64,000 bases of DNA, from the NCBI GenBank assembly GCA_963703325.1, contig OY969805.1, forward strand, positions 1,736,001 to 1,800,000, read 5' to 3'. A program made the position numbers and the translations under genes. The notes beneath the pieces are model-generated. The model did not search any database. It saw only the letters and a list, made by a program, of their open reading frames with translations, and had not been told where the DNA came from. The DNA is from Aquilonibacter sp963703325 (GTDB lineage: Bacteria > Vulcanimicrobiota > Vulcanimicrobiia > Vulcanimicrobiales > Vulcanimicrobiaceae). Below, piece by piece: positions 53,971-63,080 of the stretch (its first letter is position 1; the number at the start of each line of letters is the position of its first letter).

Positions 53971-54837
53971 ATGCAACAAAAGAGCATTCCGGGCGGCGCC
54001 TTCACGATGGCCGCGGACCTCACCGTGTCGCGTATGGGCTATGGCGCGATGCAACTCGCCGGGCCGCACGTGTTCGGCCCTCCTGCAGACCGTGACGCCG
54101 CGATCGCCGTCCTACGCGAAGCCGTTGCGCTCGGCATTACGCACATCGATACCAGCGACTTCTACGGCCCGCACGTCACGAACCAAATCATCAACGAGGC
54201 ACTGCATCCGTATCCGTCAGACCTGCGCATCGTTACTAAGGTCGGCGCACGACGTGATGAGCGTGGCGGCTGGCCGCATGCACGCACACCGGCCGAACTG
54301 CGCTCGGCCGTGCACGACAACCTGCGCAACCTCGGACTCGAGGTCCTCGACGTCGTGAACTTCCGCGTCGGCGCGGTGGACCGGCCCGAGCCCGGCTCGA
54401 TCGCCGAGGGGTTCGTGTCGCTAGCCGCGATGCAGCGCGAAGGGCTCATCCGCCATCTCGGCGTCAGTACGGTCACCGCCGAGCAGATCGCCGAGGCGCA
54501 GGCGATCGCGCCGGTCGTCTGCGTGCAGAACCTCTACAACGTTGCGAATCGTCAGGACGACGCGCTGATCGACACGCTCAATGCGCAGGGGATTGCTTAC
54601 GTGCCGTATTTCCCCCTGGGCGGCTTCACGCCGTTGCAGTCGCAAGCACTCGATGCGGTCGCAGCGCGGATTGGCGCATCCTCGCAGGCCGTCGCAATCG
54701 CGTGGCTACTCCAACGCTCACCCAACGTGTTGCTCATCCCCGGAACATCGTCGATTGCCCATCTCCGCGAAAACGTCGCTGCCGCGCGATTGACACTGTC
54801 CAGCAATGACCTCGCCGAGCTAAACGCGATCGCGTAG
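53971..54837 (+). CDS. aldo/keto reductase
   Basis: 288 residues from ATG 53971. NADPH-dependent oxidoreductase barrel: RMGYGAMQLAGPHVFGP, GITHIDTSDFYGPHVTN (catalytic Asp and Tyr), IVTKVGAR (catalytic Lys), and the C-terminal cofactor part WLLQRSPNVLLIPGTSS and HLRENVAAA. The usual catalytic His position reads NFRVG instead of a typical LHR or LH motif, so the proton relay may differ. Resembles the YajO/pyridoxal reductase-like group; the substrate is not known. It follows the HAD gene by 7 nt. Confidence 0.9.
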   Translation: MQQKSIPGGAFTMAADLTVSRMGYGAMQLAGPHVFGPPADRDAAIAVLREAVALGITHIDTSDFYGPHVTNQIINEALHPYPSDLRIVTKVGARRDERGGWPHARTPAELRSAVHDNLRNLGLEVLDVVNFRVGAVDRPEPGSIAEGFVSLAAMQREGLIRHLGVSTVTAEQIAEAQAIAPVVCVQNLYNVANRQDDALIDTLNAQGIAYVPYFPLGGFTPLQSQALDAVAARIGASSQAVAIAWLLQRSPNVLLIPGTSSIAHLRENVAAARLTLSSNDLAELNAIA

Positions 54838-54846
54838 AGTTTAGGG

Positions 54847-55521
54847 GTGGCTGAGCAAAAACCGCGCGCGATCCGTCTCGTCGAGGACCCATGGACGACG
54901 CTGCGTCACATTGTCGAAGCGGTGGCACTTATTGCTGCTGGCGTGTGGGCGTTCTATACGTTCATCTATCAGGAGAAGATCAAGCCGGCGGGCGAACCTG
55001 CGACGCTCGACGATACGATCACGGTGCAGCGCGTGGGGCAAGATCGCACGCGCGACATCCTCGAGGTTGCCATTCACCTCCATAACGGCGGAAAAACCGA
55101 GATCGAGGTCGCGGCTGATGGCTTCAATGTGTGGGGCGACAAATACGCAACGGTCGTAAAGCGGACAACACTGAACGCCTTACACGAGCAAGCGATTAAC
55201 AATGATTATCCGCGTATCTCGCACCAGCTCATTCGGTCGTTCGTCGAGCTGCGCGATGCCGCGGTCAATGGCCAGCGCGGCAAGCATACAACAATCGAGC
55301 CCGACGGCGTCGTCACTATCCCGTACACTATTGTGATTCCGCGCGGTGCCTACGATGTGATTCAGGCGGAGGTCACGGCGATCCCCGTTAAAACGCCCGT
55401 TCGCCCACGGGTCAACGTTCAGATTGTCCATTACAGGGACGGCAGCATTTTGTTGCGCTCGCTCACGCCCGGAACGGGCGGAGACGACAACAGCATCGAG
55501 TTTGGATTGCTACCGGACTAA
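54847..55521 (+). CDS. single-pass membrane protein of unknown function
   Basis: 224 residues from GTG 54847, 9 nt after the AKR gene. One membrane helix (about 21-41, HIVEAVALIAAGVWAFYTFI) follows a short cytoplasmic stretch, and the rest is likely outside. The exposed part has beta character (ILEVAIHLHNGGKTEIEVAA, VTIPYTIVIPRGAYDVIQAE). No known domain recognised. Its place in the run HAD-AKR suggests cotranscription only. Confidence 0.7.
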   Translation: MAEQKPRAIRLVEDPWTTLRHIVEAVALIAAGVWAFYTFIYQEKIKPAGEPATLDDTITVQRVGQDRTRDILEVAIHLHNGGKTEIEVAADGFNVWGDKYATVVKRTTLNALHEQAINNDYPRISHQLIRSFVELRDAAVNGQRGKHTTIEPDGVVTIPYTIVIPRGAYDVIQAEVTAIPVKTPVRPRVNVQIVHYRDGSILLRSLTPGTGGDDNSIEFGLLPD

Positions 55522-55596
55522 AGCCCAGCGATCCGTGGCCAGCGACGGCCTTTCAGAGGGTCTTGGCGTTCGCGTCGGTAACTCCTGACGGTTCCG

Positions 55597-58500
55597 ATGT
55601 TTTTCGATACTGCTGACCTCGAGCGTGCCTTCGATCCGCAGACGCTCGCGCGTGCGCGCGGTTACCTTGCCGGGAATCGCACGACAAATGTGCGTCTCTC
55701 CGAACAGGGTGATGCCGCAAGCGCCAACGTACAAGGCTCCGCGACCCGGCCCTACGCCGTGCGCATTGCCGTGCGTGACCGCGACGGCGTGCGAACGATC
55801 GAAAGCGATTGTTCGTGTGCCGAGGGCGAGGCGTGCAAGCACGGTGCGGCACTCGCGCTGACATTGCTGGATCGCAGCGCGGACGCGAGCGGCGCATCCG
55901 ACGGGGCGGTCGACGCATGGACGCGCCGGATGCTCGAGACGTTAGGCGTCCCGGTGTCCGAAAACATCGAACGACTGCTCTACGTGATCGACGTTCCCGA
56001 ATCGCACGGATTGCGTTCGCTGCGACTCGTGCCCTATGTCATCCCGCCTGACGGAAGTAGCGCGAGTCCGCGCGAGTTCTCGTTCCACAGTTTGAAGAAT
56101 TCGCGTGCGCGCTTTGTCACCGGTATCGACGTCACTGCCGGACGCCTCGTGAGCGCGAGCGGATTGCTCGGGCTCGGGCAGGACCTCTCGCCGGCGATCC
56201 TCGCGATGCTGGTTGCGTTGCTTGCAACGCGCGGTCTGCTGCGCTGGCGCGATCCGTCGTCGCCAGCGCTCGAGTATGCGCCGCTGGACGGGACTGCGCT
56301 AGCGTGGCGAACGGATGACGACGGGCTCGTGCGCGTCCATCTCACGCAGCATCCGCATGCCGTGCTGCTTCCAACGGCGCCGCTGTGGTACGTCGACCCC
56401 GAGGCGAACCGTGCCGGTCCTGTTGAGCTCAACCTTGCGCCGGAGCTTGCAGCGACGATCGCGCGTGCGCCGGCGTTTTCGCCAACGCAGGCGCAGCGCG
56501 TACAGATCGCGCTGCATCGTCTCCTGCGCGGTAATGGTATCGAAGGTCCGGCGCACGATCTTGCCGTGCACATCGACGAACGCGAGCCACAAGGGGTGCT
56601 GCGCCTTTCCGCTACCGACGTCGGGCGCGCGGGAGGCGGCGTCGTCTTTGCCTACGGCGATCAGCTCGTGCCGCCGAGCGATCCGCGCGATACGATTCGG
56701 GTCGCCAACGGCGAGAGCCTCAAAGTATGGCCGCGCGATCGTGCGTTCGAACGCCGCGCGCAGGAACGGCTGGCCCAGCTCGATTTTCCTCCGTACGGCG
56801 AAGACGCATGGCTGCAATTCCTCGAGCGCGATGCGCCGCAGTTGCGTTACGAGGGCTGGCGGATCGAAACGATGCCGTCGTTTCCGTTTCGCATCGTCGA
56901 GGCGGGCGATGAGTGGAGCGCAGAAGTCTACGAGAGCGGCGCCGCGCAATGGTTCGAACTCGAACTCGGCATCGACGTCGACGGCACGCGCGTCTCGCTC
57001 TTGCCGGTGCTGATCGATGCGCTCGGGCGCAGCGGGCTCGATCTCGATGCGGACCCCGCTACGCTCGCGCGGCGCGAGACGCCGTTTGTCGGGCGCGTGC
57101 CGGGCGGCGGCTACGTCGCACTGCCGGTCGACCGCGTTGCGCGCGTGTTGGCGACGTTAGGCGGACTCTTCGGCGATCGTCGCAGCGGGCAGAAAGCGCG
57201 CGTGCGCGTGCCGATGTTGCAAGCGGCATCGCTGGCGGCAGCGGGCGGGATCGCGACGCGCTGGAACAACGCGCCGTCGATTCGCGCGATGCTCGACGAT
57301 CTTGCGCAGTACGCTGACCGGCACATCGACATTCCGGCGGCATTCACTGGCGAGTTGCGGCCGTATCAGCGCGACGGCGTGGCGTGGCTGCAAACGCTGC
57401 GCGAACATCACGCGGGCGGCATCCTCGCCGACGATATGGGCTTGGGCAAAACCGTCGAGGTCATCGCGCACGTCGCGCTTGAACGCGCGGCCGGCCGCTT
57501 GACCCATCCGGTGCTTGTCGTGTCGCCGACGAGCGTTGCGCCGAACTGGCGCGCCGAGGTCGCCCGCTTTCTGCCCGACGCGCGCGTGCTCGCACTCACC
57601 GGTGCCGATCGCGCCGATCGCTTCGCTCAGGTCGGCGACGCGACGTTCGTGCTCACCACGTATGCGCTGCTGTTGCGCGACATCGAGGCGCTTGCCGCCT
57701 TCGAGTGGTCGATCGCCGTCCTGGACGAAGCGCAAGCGATCAAGAATCCGCGCTCCAAGGTCGCGCTTGCCGCGTCGCAATTGCACGGCGCACAGCGCCT
57801 CGCGCTTACCGGCACACCGATCGAAAACCACCTCGAAGAGCTGTGGTCGATCTTTACCTACGCAGTGCCCGGTTTGCTGCCCGAGCGCTCGCGCTTCACG
57901 CGCCTCTTCCGTACGCCGATTGAAAAGCACGGGAACGAGGATCGTCGTGCCGCACTCGGCGCCCGGATCGCACCGTTCTTGCTGCGCCGGACGAAGGAAG
58001 GCGTCGCGCAGGAACTGCCCGAGAAGACCGAGATCGTGCACCGCGTTGCGCTCATCGGACGCCAGCGCGATCTCTACGAGACGATTCGCCTCACCATGCA
58101 CAAGCGCGTGCGTGACGAAGTCGAACGCCGCGGGCTCGCGCGCAGCCGCATCGTCGTGCTCGATGCACTGCTCAAGCTGCGCCAAGTCTGCTGCGATCCG
58201 CGTCTACTCAAACTCGACGCGGCTGCGGGCATTCACGAATCGCAAAAACTCGACGCCCTGCTCGAGATGCTTGAGAGCCTCCTCGACGATGGGCGGCGCA
58301 TCTTGCTCTTCTCGCAGTTCACTTCGATGCTCGATCTGATCGTGCCGGAACTTGGGAAGCGCAACCTACCGTTCCTCGAGCTGCGCGGCGACACGCGCGA
58401 TCGCGAAACGCCGGTCGCGCGCTTCCAAAACCACGAAGTGCCGCTTTTTCTCATTAGCCTGCGAGCCGGCGGCACCGGGCTCAATCTCACGGCTGCCGAC

Positions 58501-58743
58501 ACGGTCATCCACTACGATCCGTGGTGGAACCCCGCCGTCGAACGCCAGGCCACGGACCGCGCCCATCGCATCGGCCAAGATCAGCACGTCTTCGTCTACA
58601 AGCTAATCGCCGAAGACTCGGTCGAGGAGCGTATTCTCGAATTGCAGGAGCGCAAAGCTACGCTGGCCGCGACGCTATTCGACGAAGCCGCCGGCCCCAC
58701 GGTGGATCTCGATCTGGCTGACATCGATCGCCTCTTTGCCTAA
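55597..58743 (+). CDS. SWIM-domain SNF2-family helicase
   Basis: 1048 residues. The N-terminus has a SWIM zinc finger with the C-x-C-x(n)-C-x-H pattern (CSCAEGEACKHG, about 71-82), followed by ~500 residues of family-specific sequence. The SNF2 ATPase core has Walker A GILADDMGLGKTVEVI (about 606-621), the DEAQ box VLDEAQAIKN (about 708-717), and motif III LTGTPIENHLEELWS. The helicase C part shows ILLFSQFTSMLDLI, SLRAGGTGLNLTAAD, HYDPWWNPAVERQATDRAHR. All core motifs are intact, so it should be an active dsDNA translocase. Bacterial homologues are widespread with roles in DNA repair or transcription that are not well defined. Confidence 0.94.
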   Translation: MFFDTADLERAFDPQTLARARGYLAGNRTTNVRLSEQGDAASANVQGSATRPYAVRIAVRDRDGVRTIESDCSCAEGEACKHGAALALTLLDRSADASGASDGAVDAWTRRMLETLGVPVSENIERLLYVIDVPESHGLRSLRLVPYVIPPDGSSASPREFSFHSLKNSRARFVTGIDVTAGRLVSASGLLGLGQDLSPAILAMLVALLATRGLLRWRDPSSPALEYAPLDGTALAWRTDDDGLVRVHLTQHPHAVLLPTAPLWYVDPEANRAGPVELNLAPELAATIARAPAFSPTQAQRVQIALHRLLRGNGIEGPAHDLAVHIDEREPQGVLRLSATDVGRAGGGVVFAYGDQLVPPSDPRDTIRVANGESLKVWPRDRAFERRAQERLAQLDFPPYGEDAWLQFLERDAPQLRYEGWRIETMPSFPFRIVEAGDEWSAEVYESGAAQWFELELGIDVDGTRVSLLPVLIDALGRSGLDLDADPATLARRETPFVGRVPGGGYVALPVDRVARVLATLGGLFGDRRSGQKARVRVPMLQAASLAAAGGIATRWNNAPSIRAMLDDLAQYADRHIDIPAAFTGELRPYQRDGVAWLQTLREHHAGGILADDMGLGKTVEVIAHVALERAAGRLTHPVLVVSPTSVAPNWRAEVARFLPDARVLALTGADRADRFAQVGDATFVLTTYALLLRDIEALAAFEWSIAVLDEAQAIKNPRSKVALAASQLHGAQRLALTGTPIENHLEELWSIFTYAVPGLLPERSRFTRLFRTPIEKHGNEDRRAALGARIAPFLLRRTKEGVAQELPEKTEIVHRVALIGRQRDLYETIRLTMHKRVRDEVERRGLARSRIVVLDALLKLRQVCCDPRLLKLDAAAGIHESQKLDALLEMLESLLDDGRRILLFSQFTSMLDLIVPELGKRNLPFLELRGDTRDRETPVARFQNHEVPLFLISLRAGGTGLNLTAADTVIHYDPWWNPAVERQATDRAHRIGQDQHVFVYKLIAEDSVEERILELQERKATLAATLFDEAAGPTVDLDLADIDRLFA

Positions 58744-58767
58744 AAGCCAGAGCACCTACATCATGCG

Positions 58768-60533
58768 TCACGGTCCGTAGCGCTGTAACACGCGCAGCGC
58801 GCGCAGCGTATTCCAGCGACTCGATTCACCCACCGATTCGCCGGTTGAAAACGCAAGCGCCTCGTCGTACGCGCGATCGAGGTGCCATCGACCGTCAGCC
58901 TGTCGCTTCCCCTCGATGAAACGCACGGCCTCGCGCATGCGCGGGTCGAGCTGAACATCGGCGCTTCTGAAGTAATCGAGCGCGCGGAGCACGTCGTAGT
59001 GATAGCGCGGCGGAAACGCGAGTTCGAGGAACTCGGGGTTGGCGACTTCGCCGGTGGAGCGCCGACGGAAGAGGCTACGGTAGTGCGGCACCAGCGCCGG
59101 CGGCCCGTTGAGCGCGGGGGGATTTCCCAATGCCTGCACGACTACGGGCGCCGGAGGAGCATTGCGCAAGACGACATAGAACGGCCCTGTCGGCGCAGGT
59201 AGCCAATTGGTTTCTTCGCTCGCACCGGGATCATCGTGCTGGACGTAGATCGTGAACGAACCGTCCGCGTTGCGTTTGAGGTCATCGTCACTTCCAAGTG
59301 AATAACGATCGATCGGATTAGGAATCGTGTAGGCCGTGACTCCGTCGTACATGGTGATCGACCAGTATCCCGGCGGAGTCGTGTTGATGTACGTCATCGG
59401 CGGACTAAAGGTCATCGTGTACGGTTTCGAGCCGCTGAGCGGTGTGCCGCTTCCGTCGTGGAAGGCGCCATAATAGATCGTTTCCTTCGGCGTGTTTGCC
59501 AACAATCCAATCACGGCGACTATCGCGCGTGTGACGTAGTCGCCAACCGACAACCCTAGGTTTGCGGGCGGAATGGTCCATCCATTGATGGATTTCACCG
59601 CAAGCGCCATCGAGCGTATTGTCGGGCCGATTTCTTGTGCAGCCATCTTCATCTGCGCGAGAATGTATGGATTCACATCTTCACGCTTCCACTGTTTGCC
59701 GAGAACGATGCCCAAGTACTTGAACTGCGGAAGCACCGTGGCGACCTGATCGCGCGGCGGCGGGTTTTCATTCAGCGCTGCCGAGAGGATCTCCCAGAAC
59801 TGCAGCGGATCGACGAACTGCATGAGGCTGCTGGCAACCTTCGGATTGATGTTGGGGACCGCGTAGTGGTATGTAGGCTCCGGCGGCGCTGGTCTGCCGG
59901 TATATTGCGCAAGCCCGGTAACCGTAATCGCTCGCAATACGCGTTGGGCGCCCGGCAGATCGGCCTTATTCTTCACATGCACGCGTGGCTGGAGATCGAT
60001 CCAACGTGTCGGGCAGTCGATACGTTTGACGCCGGCTGGAAGCGTGCCGCGCCAGCCGGGTCCCACCAAAGCATACGTTCCGCCGGAATAGCCTGTCGTC
60101 GCGCCGCCGACGTAGGCGAATGAGTCGGTCCACATGTCGACGATTTGAATGACATAGTAGCGACCGTGGGAATCGGGAGCGCGTAGAATGATCGGCTGCG
60201 CCTTGAGGTCCATGAAGCCGAAGCCGTAGACGATGTTGACGTTCGGCGTGACGAAGCCGAGCCGTTGCGCGATCTCCGGGCTGGTGATGTTCTCCACGCG
60301 CAGAATCTGGTTGGGTGGTGCCTTGGCGCCGGCCCCGTCGAGGTTGAATTTCGCAAGTTGTACATCGCGACGATCGGCGCGCCATAGATCGCCGCCTCGA
60401 GAGCAAGCGCGTGCATGCCGTTCTGAATGTTCTGCAGATCCTGAAGCCGTTGCAGCTGTGCGCATCCAGTAAGCGATGAGGTAGCGAGCAGCACCGAAAC
60501 GGCGGCGGCGACGATTCTTCGCCTGGCGAACAT
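58768..60533 (-). pseudogene. DUF1254/DUF1214 lipoprotein with a frameshift and a foreign C-terminal tail
   Basis: ATG 60533 opens a lipoprotein signal (lipobox LTGC) and LALEAAIYGAPIVAMYNL, the start of a DUF1254 domain. At about 60354-60357 the good reading moves to the other frame (KFNLDGAGAKAPPNQILRVE), one base missing, and goes on through DUF1254 (GFGFMDLKAQPIILRAPD, YYVIQIVDMWTDSFAYVG) and DUF1214 (PGYWSITMYDG to TNWLPAPTGPFYVVLRN). After about 59100 comes a different tail of ~105 residues: YRSLFRRRSTGEVANPEFLE, FPPRYHYDVLRALDYFRSAD and SSRWNTLRALRVLQRYG, which reads like the end of squalene-cyclase-like helical proteins. So the gene is both frameshifted and chimeric. Intact homologues occur in bacteria as periplasmic proteins of unknown function. 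Confidence 0.75.
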
Positions 60534-60594
60534 AGGCAGAGCTTACTTAAGGAGCAGGCGCAACCCTTGGTGCGCGCGACCCATTACGGCCAAT

Positions 60595-61194
60595 ATGAAG
60601 ATTTTGGTAGTGGGTGCGAACGGCACCATGGGCAAGGCTATCGTCGAAGAACTCAAGCCGCGTCATGAAATCGTCACGGCTGGGCGGACGAGCGGCGACC
60701 GGAACGTCGACATCAGTGATCCCGCCAGCATTCGAGCATTATTCGAAGCGGTGGGCAATGTCGATGCGGTGGTCAATGCCGCCGGTGACGTCCACTTTGG
60801 TCCGCTGCTCGAGATGACGCCCGAGCAGCTCCAAGTCGGTCTCTCACACAAGCTGATGGGTCAGGTGCACCTCGCGTTGGAAGCCGCGAAGCACCTCAAT
60901 CCGGGTGGATCGGTGACGCTGATCGCCGGTTCGTTGAGCCACGATCCGGTGCGCTTCGGCGCGAGCGCGACGCTGGTTAACAGCGCGATCGAAGGCTTTG
61001 TGCGCGCGGCCGCGATCGAATTTCCGCCGGGAACGCGTATCAATGCGGTAAGCCCCACGGTGCTGTGCGAATCGATGGGCGCGTACGGCCCGTTCTTCCG
61101 CGGCACCGAGTGCGTCCCGGCCAAACGCGTTGCGCTGGCGTTTAGCAAGAGCGTGGAGGGTGCGCAGACCGGTCAAGTGTACTTGGTCGAGTAA
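60595..61194 (+). CDS. short-chain dehydrogenase-like protein
   Basis: 199 residues. N-terminal Rossmann motif VVGANGTMGKAIVEEL (GxxGxxG), NVDISDPASIRALFEAVG and the NAAGD strand (VNAAGDVHFGPL). The usual active-site Tyr-x-x-x-Lys is absent: the place reads SATLVNSAIEGFVRAA. Then RINAVSPTVLCESMGAYGPF and the end GAQTGQVYLVE follow. A subfamily of ~200 residues with this replacement exists, so it may be a genuine variant rather than a mutated gene; the reaction is unclear. It is 3 nt before the next small gene. Confidence 0.88.
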   Translation: MKILVVGANGTMGKAIVEELKPRHEIVTAGRTSGDRNVDISDPASIRALFEAVGNVDAVVNAAGDVHFGPLLEMTPEQLQVGLSHKLMGQVHLALEAAKHLNPGGSVTLIAGSLSHDPVRFGASATLVNSAIEGFVRAAAIEFPPGTRINAVSPTVLCESMGAYGPFFRGTECVPAKRVALAFSKSVEGAQTGQVYLVE

Positions 61195-61197
61195 CTG

Positions 61198-61503
61198 ATG
61201 GCGCACGCTTACAAGGACGAACTCGACGCGGCCGAACGCCAAGGGAAGGCGGCGCACGACGCAATGGAGGCGTGGGTCAGCCGGCCGCTCGACGCGCCCG
61301 ACCTTCCGGGCGCGATACTCGAAGGCTACGCCAAAGATCTGCGGGAGAGCCGCGAACGCTTACGACGATTGCTTCAAGAGCAAGGCGTTCGCGACGATAT
61401 CGAAACCGCACTGGCTATCAACGAAGAATATCATCGTTCGCTGGGTTTGAGCATCAAAGACAAGCCGGATGTCGTTGACGAGGAGCCTACTTCGGACGAA
61501 TAG
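61198..61503 (+). CDS. small charged helical protein of unknown function
   Basis: 101 residues, starting 3 nt after the SDR stop. Highly charged and helical (KDELDAAERQGKAAHDAMEA, YAKDLRESRERLRRLLQEQG), ending in an acidic tail (VVDEEPTSDE). No family recognised. Its end overlaps the 3' end of the AI-2E family gene on the other strand by 17 nt. Confidence 0.6.
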   Translation: MAHAYKDELDAAERQGKAAHDAMEAWVSRPLDAPDLPGAILEGYAKDLRESRERLRRLLQEQGVRDDIETALAINEEYHRSLGLSIKDKPDVVDEEPTSDE

Positions 61504-62512
61504 CCGGCGCGAGAATTCGCACGGCGAGCACTTGTAGCACGGCCGCCACCGGAACCGCCAGAAAGGCGCCGGCGATTCCGAGCAATGTACCGCCGATCAC
61601 GGTCGAGAGTATGATCAACAAAAAACTCAACTGCACCCGCTGTCCAAAGATGATCGGCGAGAGCACATTCTGATCGATGATCTGAATGAAAGCGAAGATC
61701 GAAAGTACGATCAGCATCTTCGCCCAGCCGCTTGCTGCGAGCACGACGGCAAGAATAATCGGCCCCGAGATCACCGCACCAACCATCGGAATTCCCTGGA
61801 AGATTGCAGCGATGAACCCCAGGAGCAGGGCATACGGCACCCCGAGAAAAGCAAGCGACGCACCCATCGGAATGCCGACAACGAGCGCGTTGATCACCAC
61901 GCCCTGCACGTACGCGCTCAACCGGCCCTCGATTTCGGCGAAGGCATTGTGCCAATGCGTCCGCATTCCGTGCGGCATGAGGCTGAGGACGAATTGCTCG
62001 AGTTCGCCCGACGAAAGCATCCAGCCGATCGCGAGCAAGAGGATGAGGACCAGGTCACCGATTGCGGTGGCGATGAGCGCAGTTCCGCTAAGAACATGCA
62101 GGCCGATCGCACTTGCGACGCTGCCGGCGCTGCCGGACAACGCGGCCGCGAGTTGGCGAGCCGTTTGGTCGTTTTCGAAATAGCGCTGCGCGGCAGCGAG
62201 TTGGCCCTGCAATGAGTTCACGTAATCGGGGAGCGACTGCACCAACCGGACGAGCTCGGCTCCGACCGGTTGGACGAGTACGACTCCGATGACGACCGCC
62301 AACAGTATGACGATGCCGAACGCGAGTCCGACCGCGGCCCCGTACGACATTCGTTTGGCCATGCGATCGACGATCGGCCGCATACCGGCCGCGAAAAGCA
62401 CGGCGGTGAAGAGCAGGAGCAAGGCTGACAGCGCGCCCGCAAGCACGTTCCACGCCAGGAACGCGCCCGCGACGATTGCCACGCCTATGAGCCAGCCGCG
62501 CACGCTATTCAA
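61487..62512 (-). CDS. AI-2E family transporter (PerM-like)
   Basis: 341 residues with about eight membrane helices in the typical order. Family parts: GMRPIVDRMAKRM early, the amphipathic region (DYVNSLQGQLAAAQRYFEN) in the first third, then the conserved NALVVGIPMGASLAFLGVPYALLLGF and GPIILAVVL regions and QIIDQNVLSPIIFGQRVQL near the end. Translation appears to start at TTG 62512, overlapping the upstream gene's stop (TTGA), or at GTG 62503. Members have been linked to AI-2 export, sodium/proton antiport or permease roles; the substrate here is unknown. Confidence 0.88.
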   Translation of the reverse strand: MNSVRGWLIGVAIVAGAFLAWNVLAGALSALLLLFTAVLFAAGMRPIVDRMAKRMSYGAAVGLAFGIVILLAVVIGVVLVQPVGAELVRLVQSLPDYVNSLQGQLAAAQRYFENDQTARQLAAALSGSAGSVASAIGLHVLSGTALIATAIGDLVLILLLAIGWMLSSGELEQFVLSLMPHGMRTHWHNAFAEIEGRLSAYVQGVVINALVVGIPMGASLAFLGVPYALLLGFIAAIFQGIPMVGAVISGPIILAVVLAASGWAKMLIVLSIFAFIQIIDQNVLSPIIFGQRVQLSFLLIILSTVIGGTLLGIAGAFLAVPVAAVLQVLAVRILAPAIRPK

Positions 62513-62958
62513 ATGAACTCACTTTTCCAGACCCGTACCATGACGTAGAACAAGAACGCCGTACTCACCCCGAAGAGCAGCATTCCGTCGGCCGCCTCGG
62601 TCGCACCCATCACGCGCCACTGATGCGCTAAGGACAGGCCGGATGCACCGCGTGTCGTCATTGAGTCGACCGAGTAGAGCACCGCGTCTGGCGGCGAAGG
62701 TAGCGCGCCCAGTTGCACGTAGGCGCTGGCCCAAATCAAGCATTCGATGCCGTGGAAGACCACGAGCGATAGGGCCACGCCGACGATAATGGCGACCGTC
62801 CCGAGAAAGGGATACGTTCGCCGTGCGTCTTTGTTCCCGAGAAGACGTTCCAAAATCGTCGCGAGCACGACGACGCCGGCGGCGTGAATCGTGATCGTGA
62901 TTGCGATAAGCGCCAGGCTCCAGAGCCAGTTGCTATCCCAAGCGCCCCAGCCGTGCAT
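62509..62958 (-). CDS. small membrane protein, ion-channel-like
   Basis: 149 residues from ATG 62958 (an upstream ATG at 63009 is also in frame). Three or four hydrophobic segments. The C-terminal half has the layout of two-pore-domain potassium channel-like small proteins: LYSVDSMTTRGASGL in the pore-loop position, then QWRVMGATEAADGMLLFGVS. The TTxGYG selectivity filter is replaced by TTRGAS, so potassium selectivity is doubtful. It is translationally coupled to the AI-2E transporter downstream (overlap of 4 nt). Confidence 0.7.
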   Translation of the reverse strand: MHGWGAWDSNWLWSLALIAITITIHAAGVVVLATILERLLGNKDARRTYPFLGTVAIIVGVALSLVVFHGIECLIWASAYVQLGALPSPPDAVLYSVDSMTTRGASGLSLAHQWRVMGATEAADGMLLFGVSTAFLFYVMVRVWKSEFI

Positions 62959-63080
62959 CGTGCGCGAGCGTACAACCGATCGCTCCGCGCCGATATCCCA
63001 GTAACGCAATACGAAGCAGTCATGGCGTTCTTGCGCAATTTGGATAGAAGCAATGGAGGCGGCGCGCTAGCATGTTTCGT

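Noticed and set aside
60595..61194. SDR counted as a pseudogene because YxxxK is missing
   Set aside because: The reading frame is intact and a subfamily of similar length shows the same replacement.
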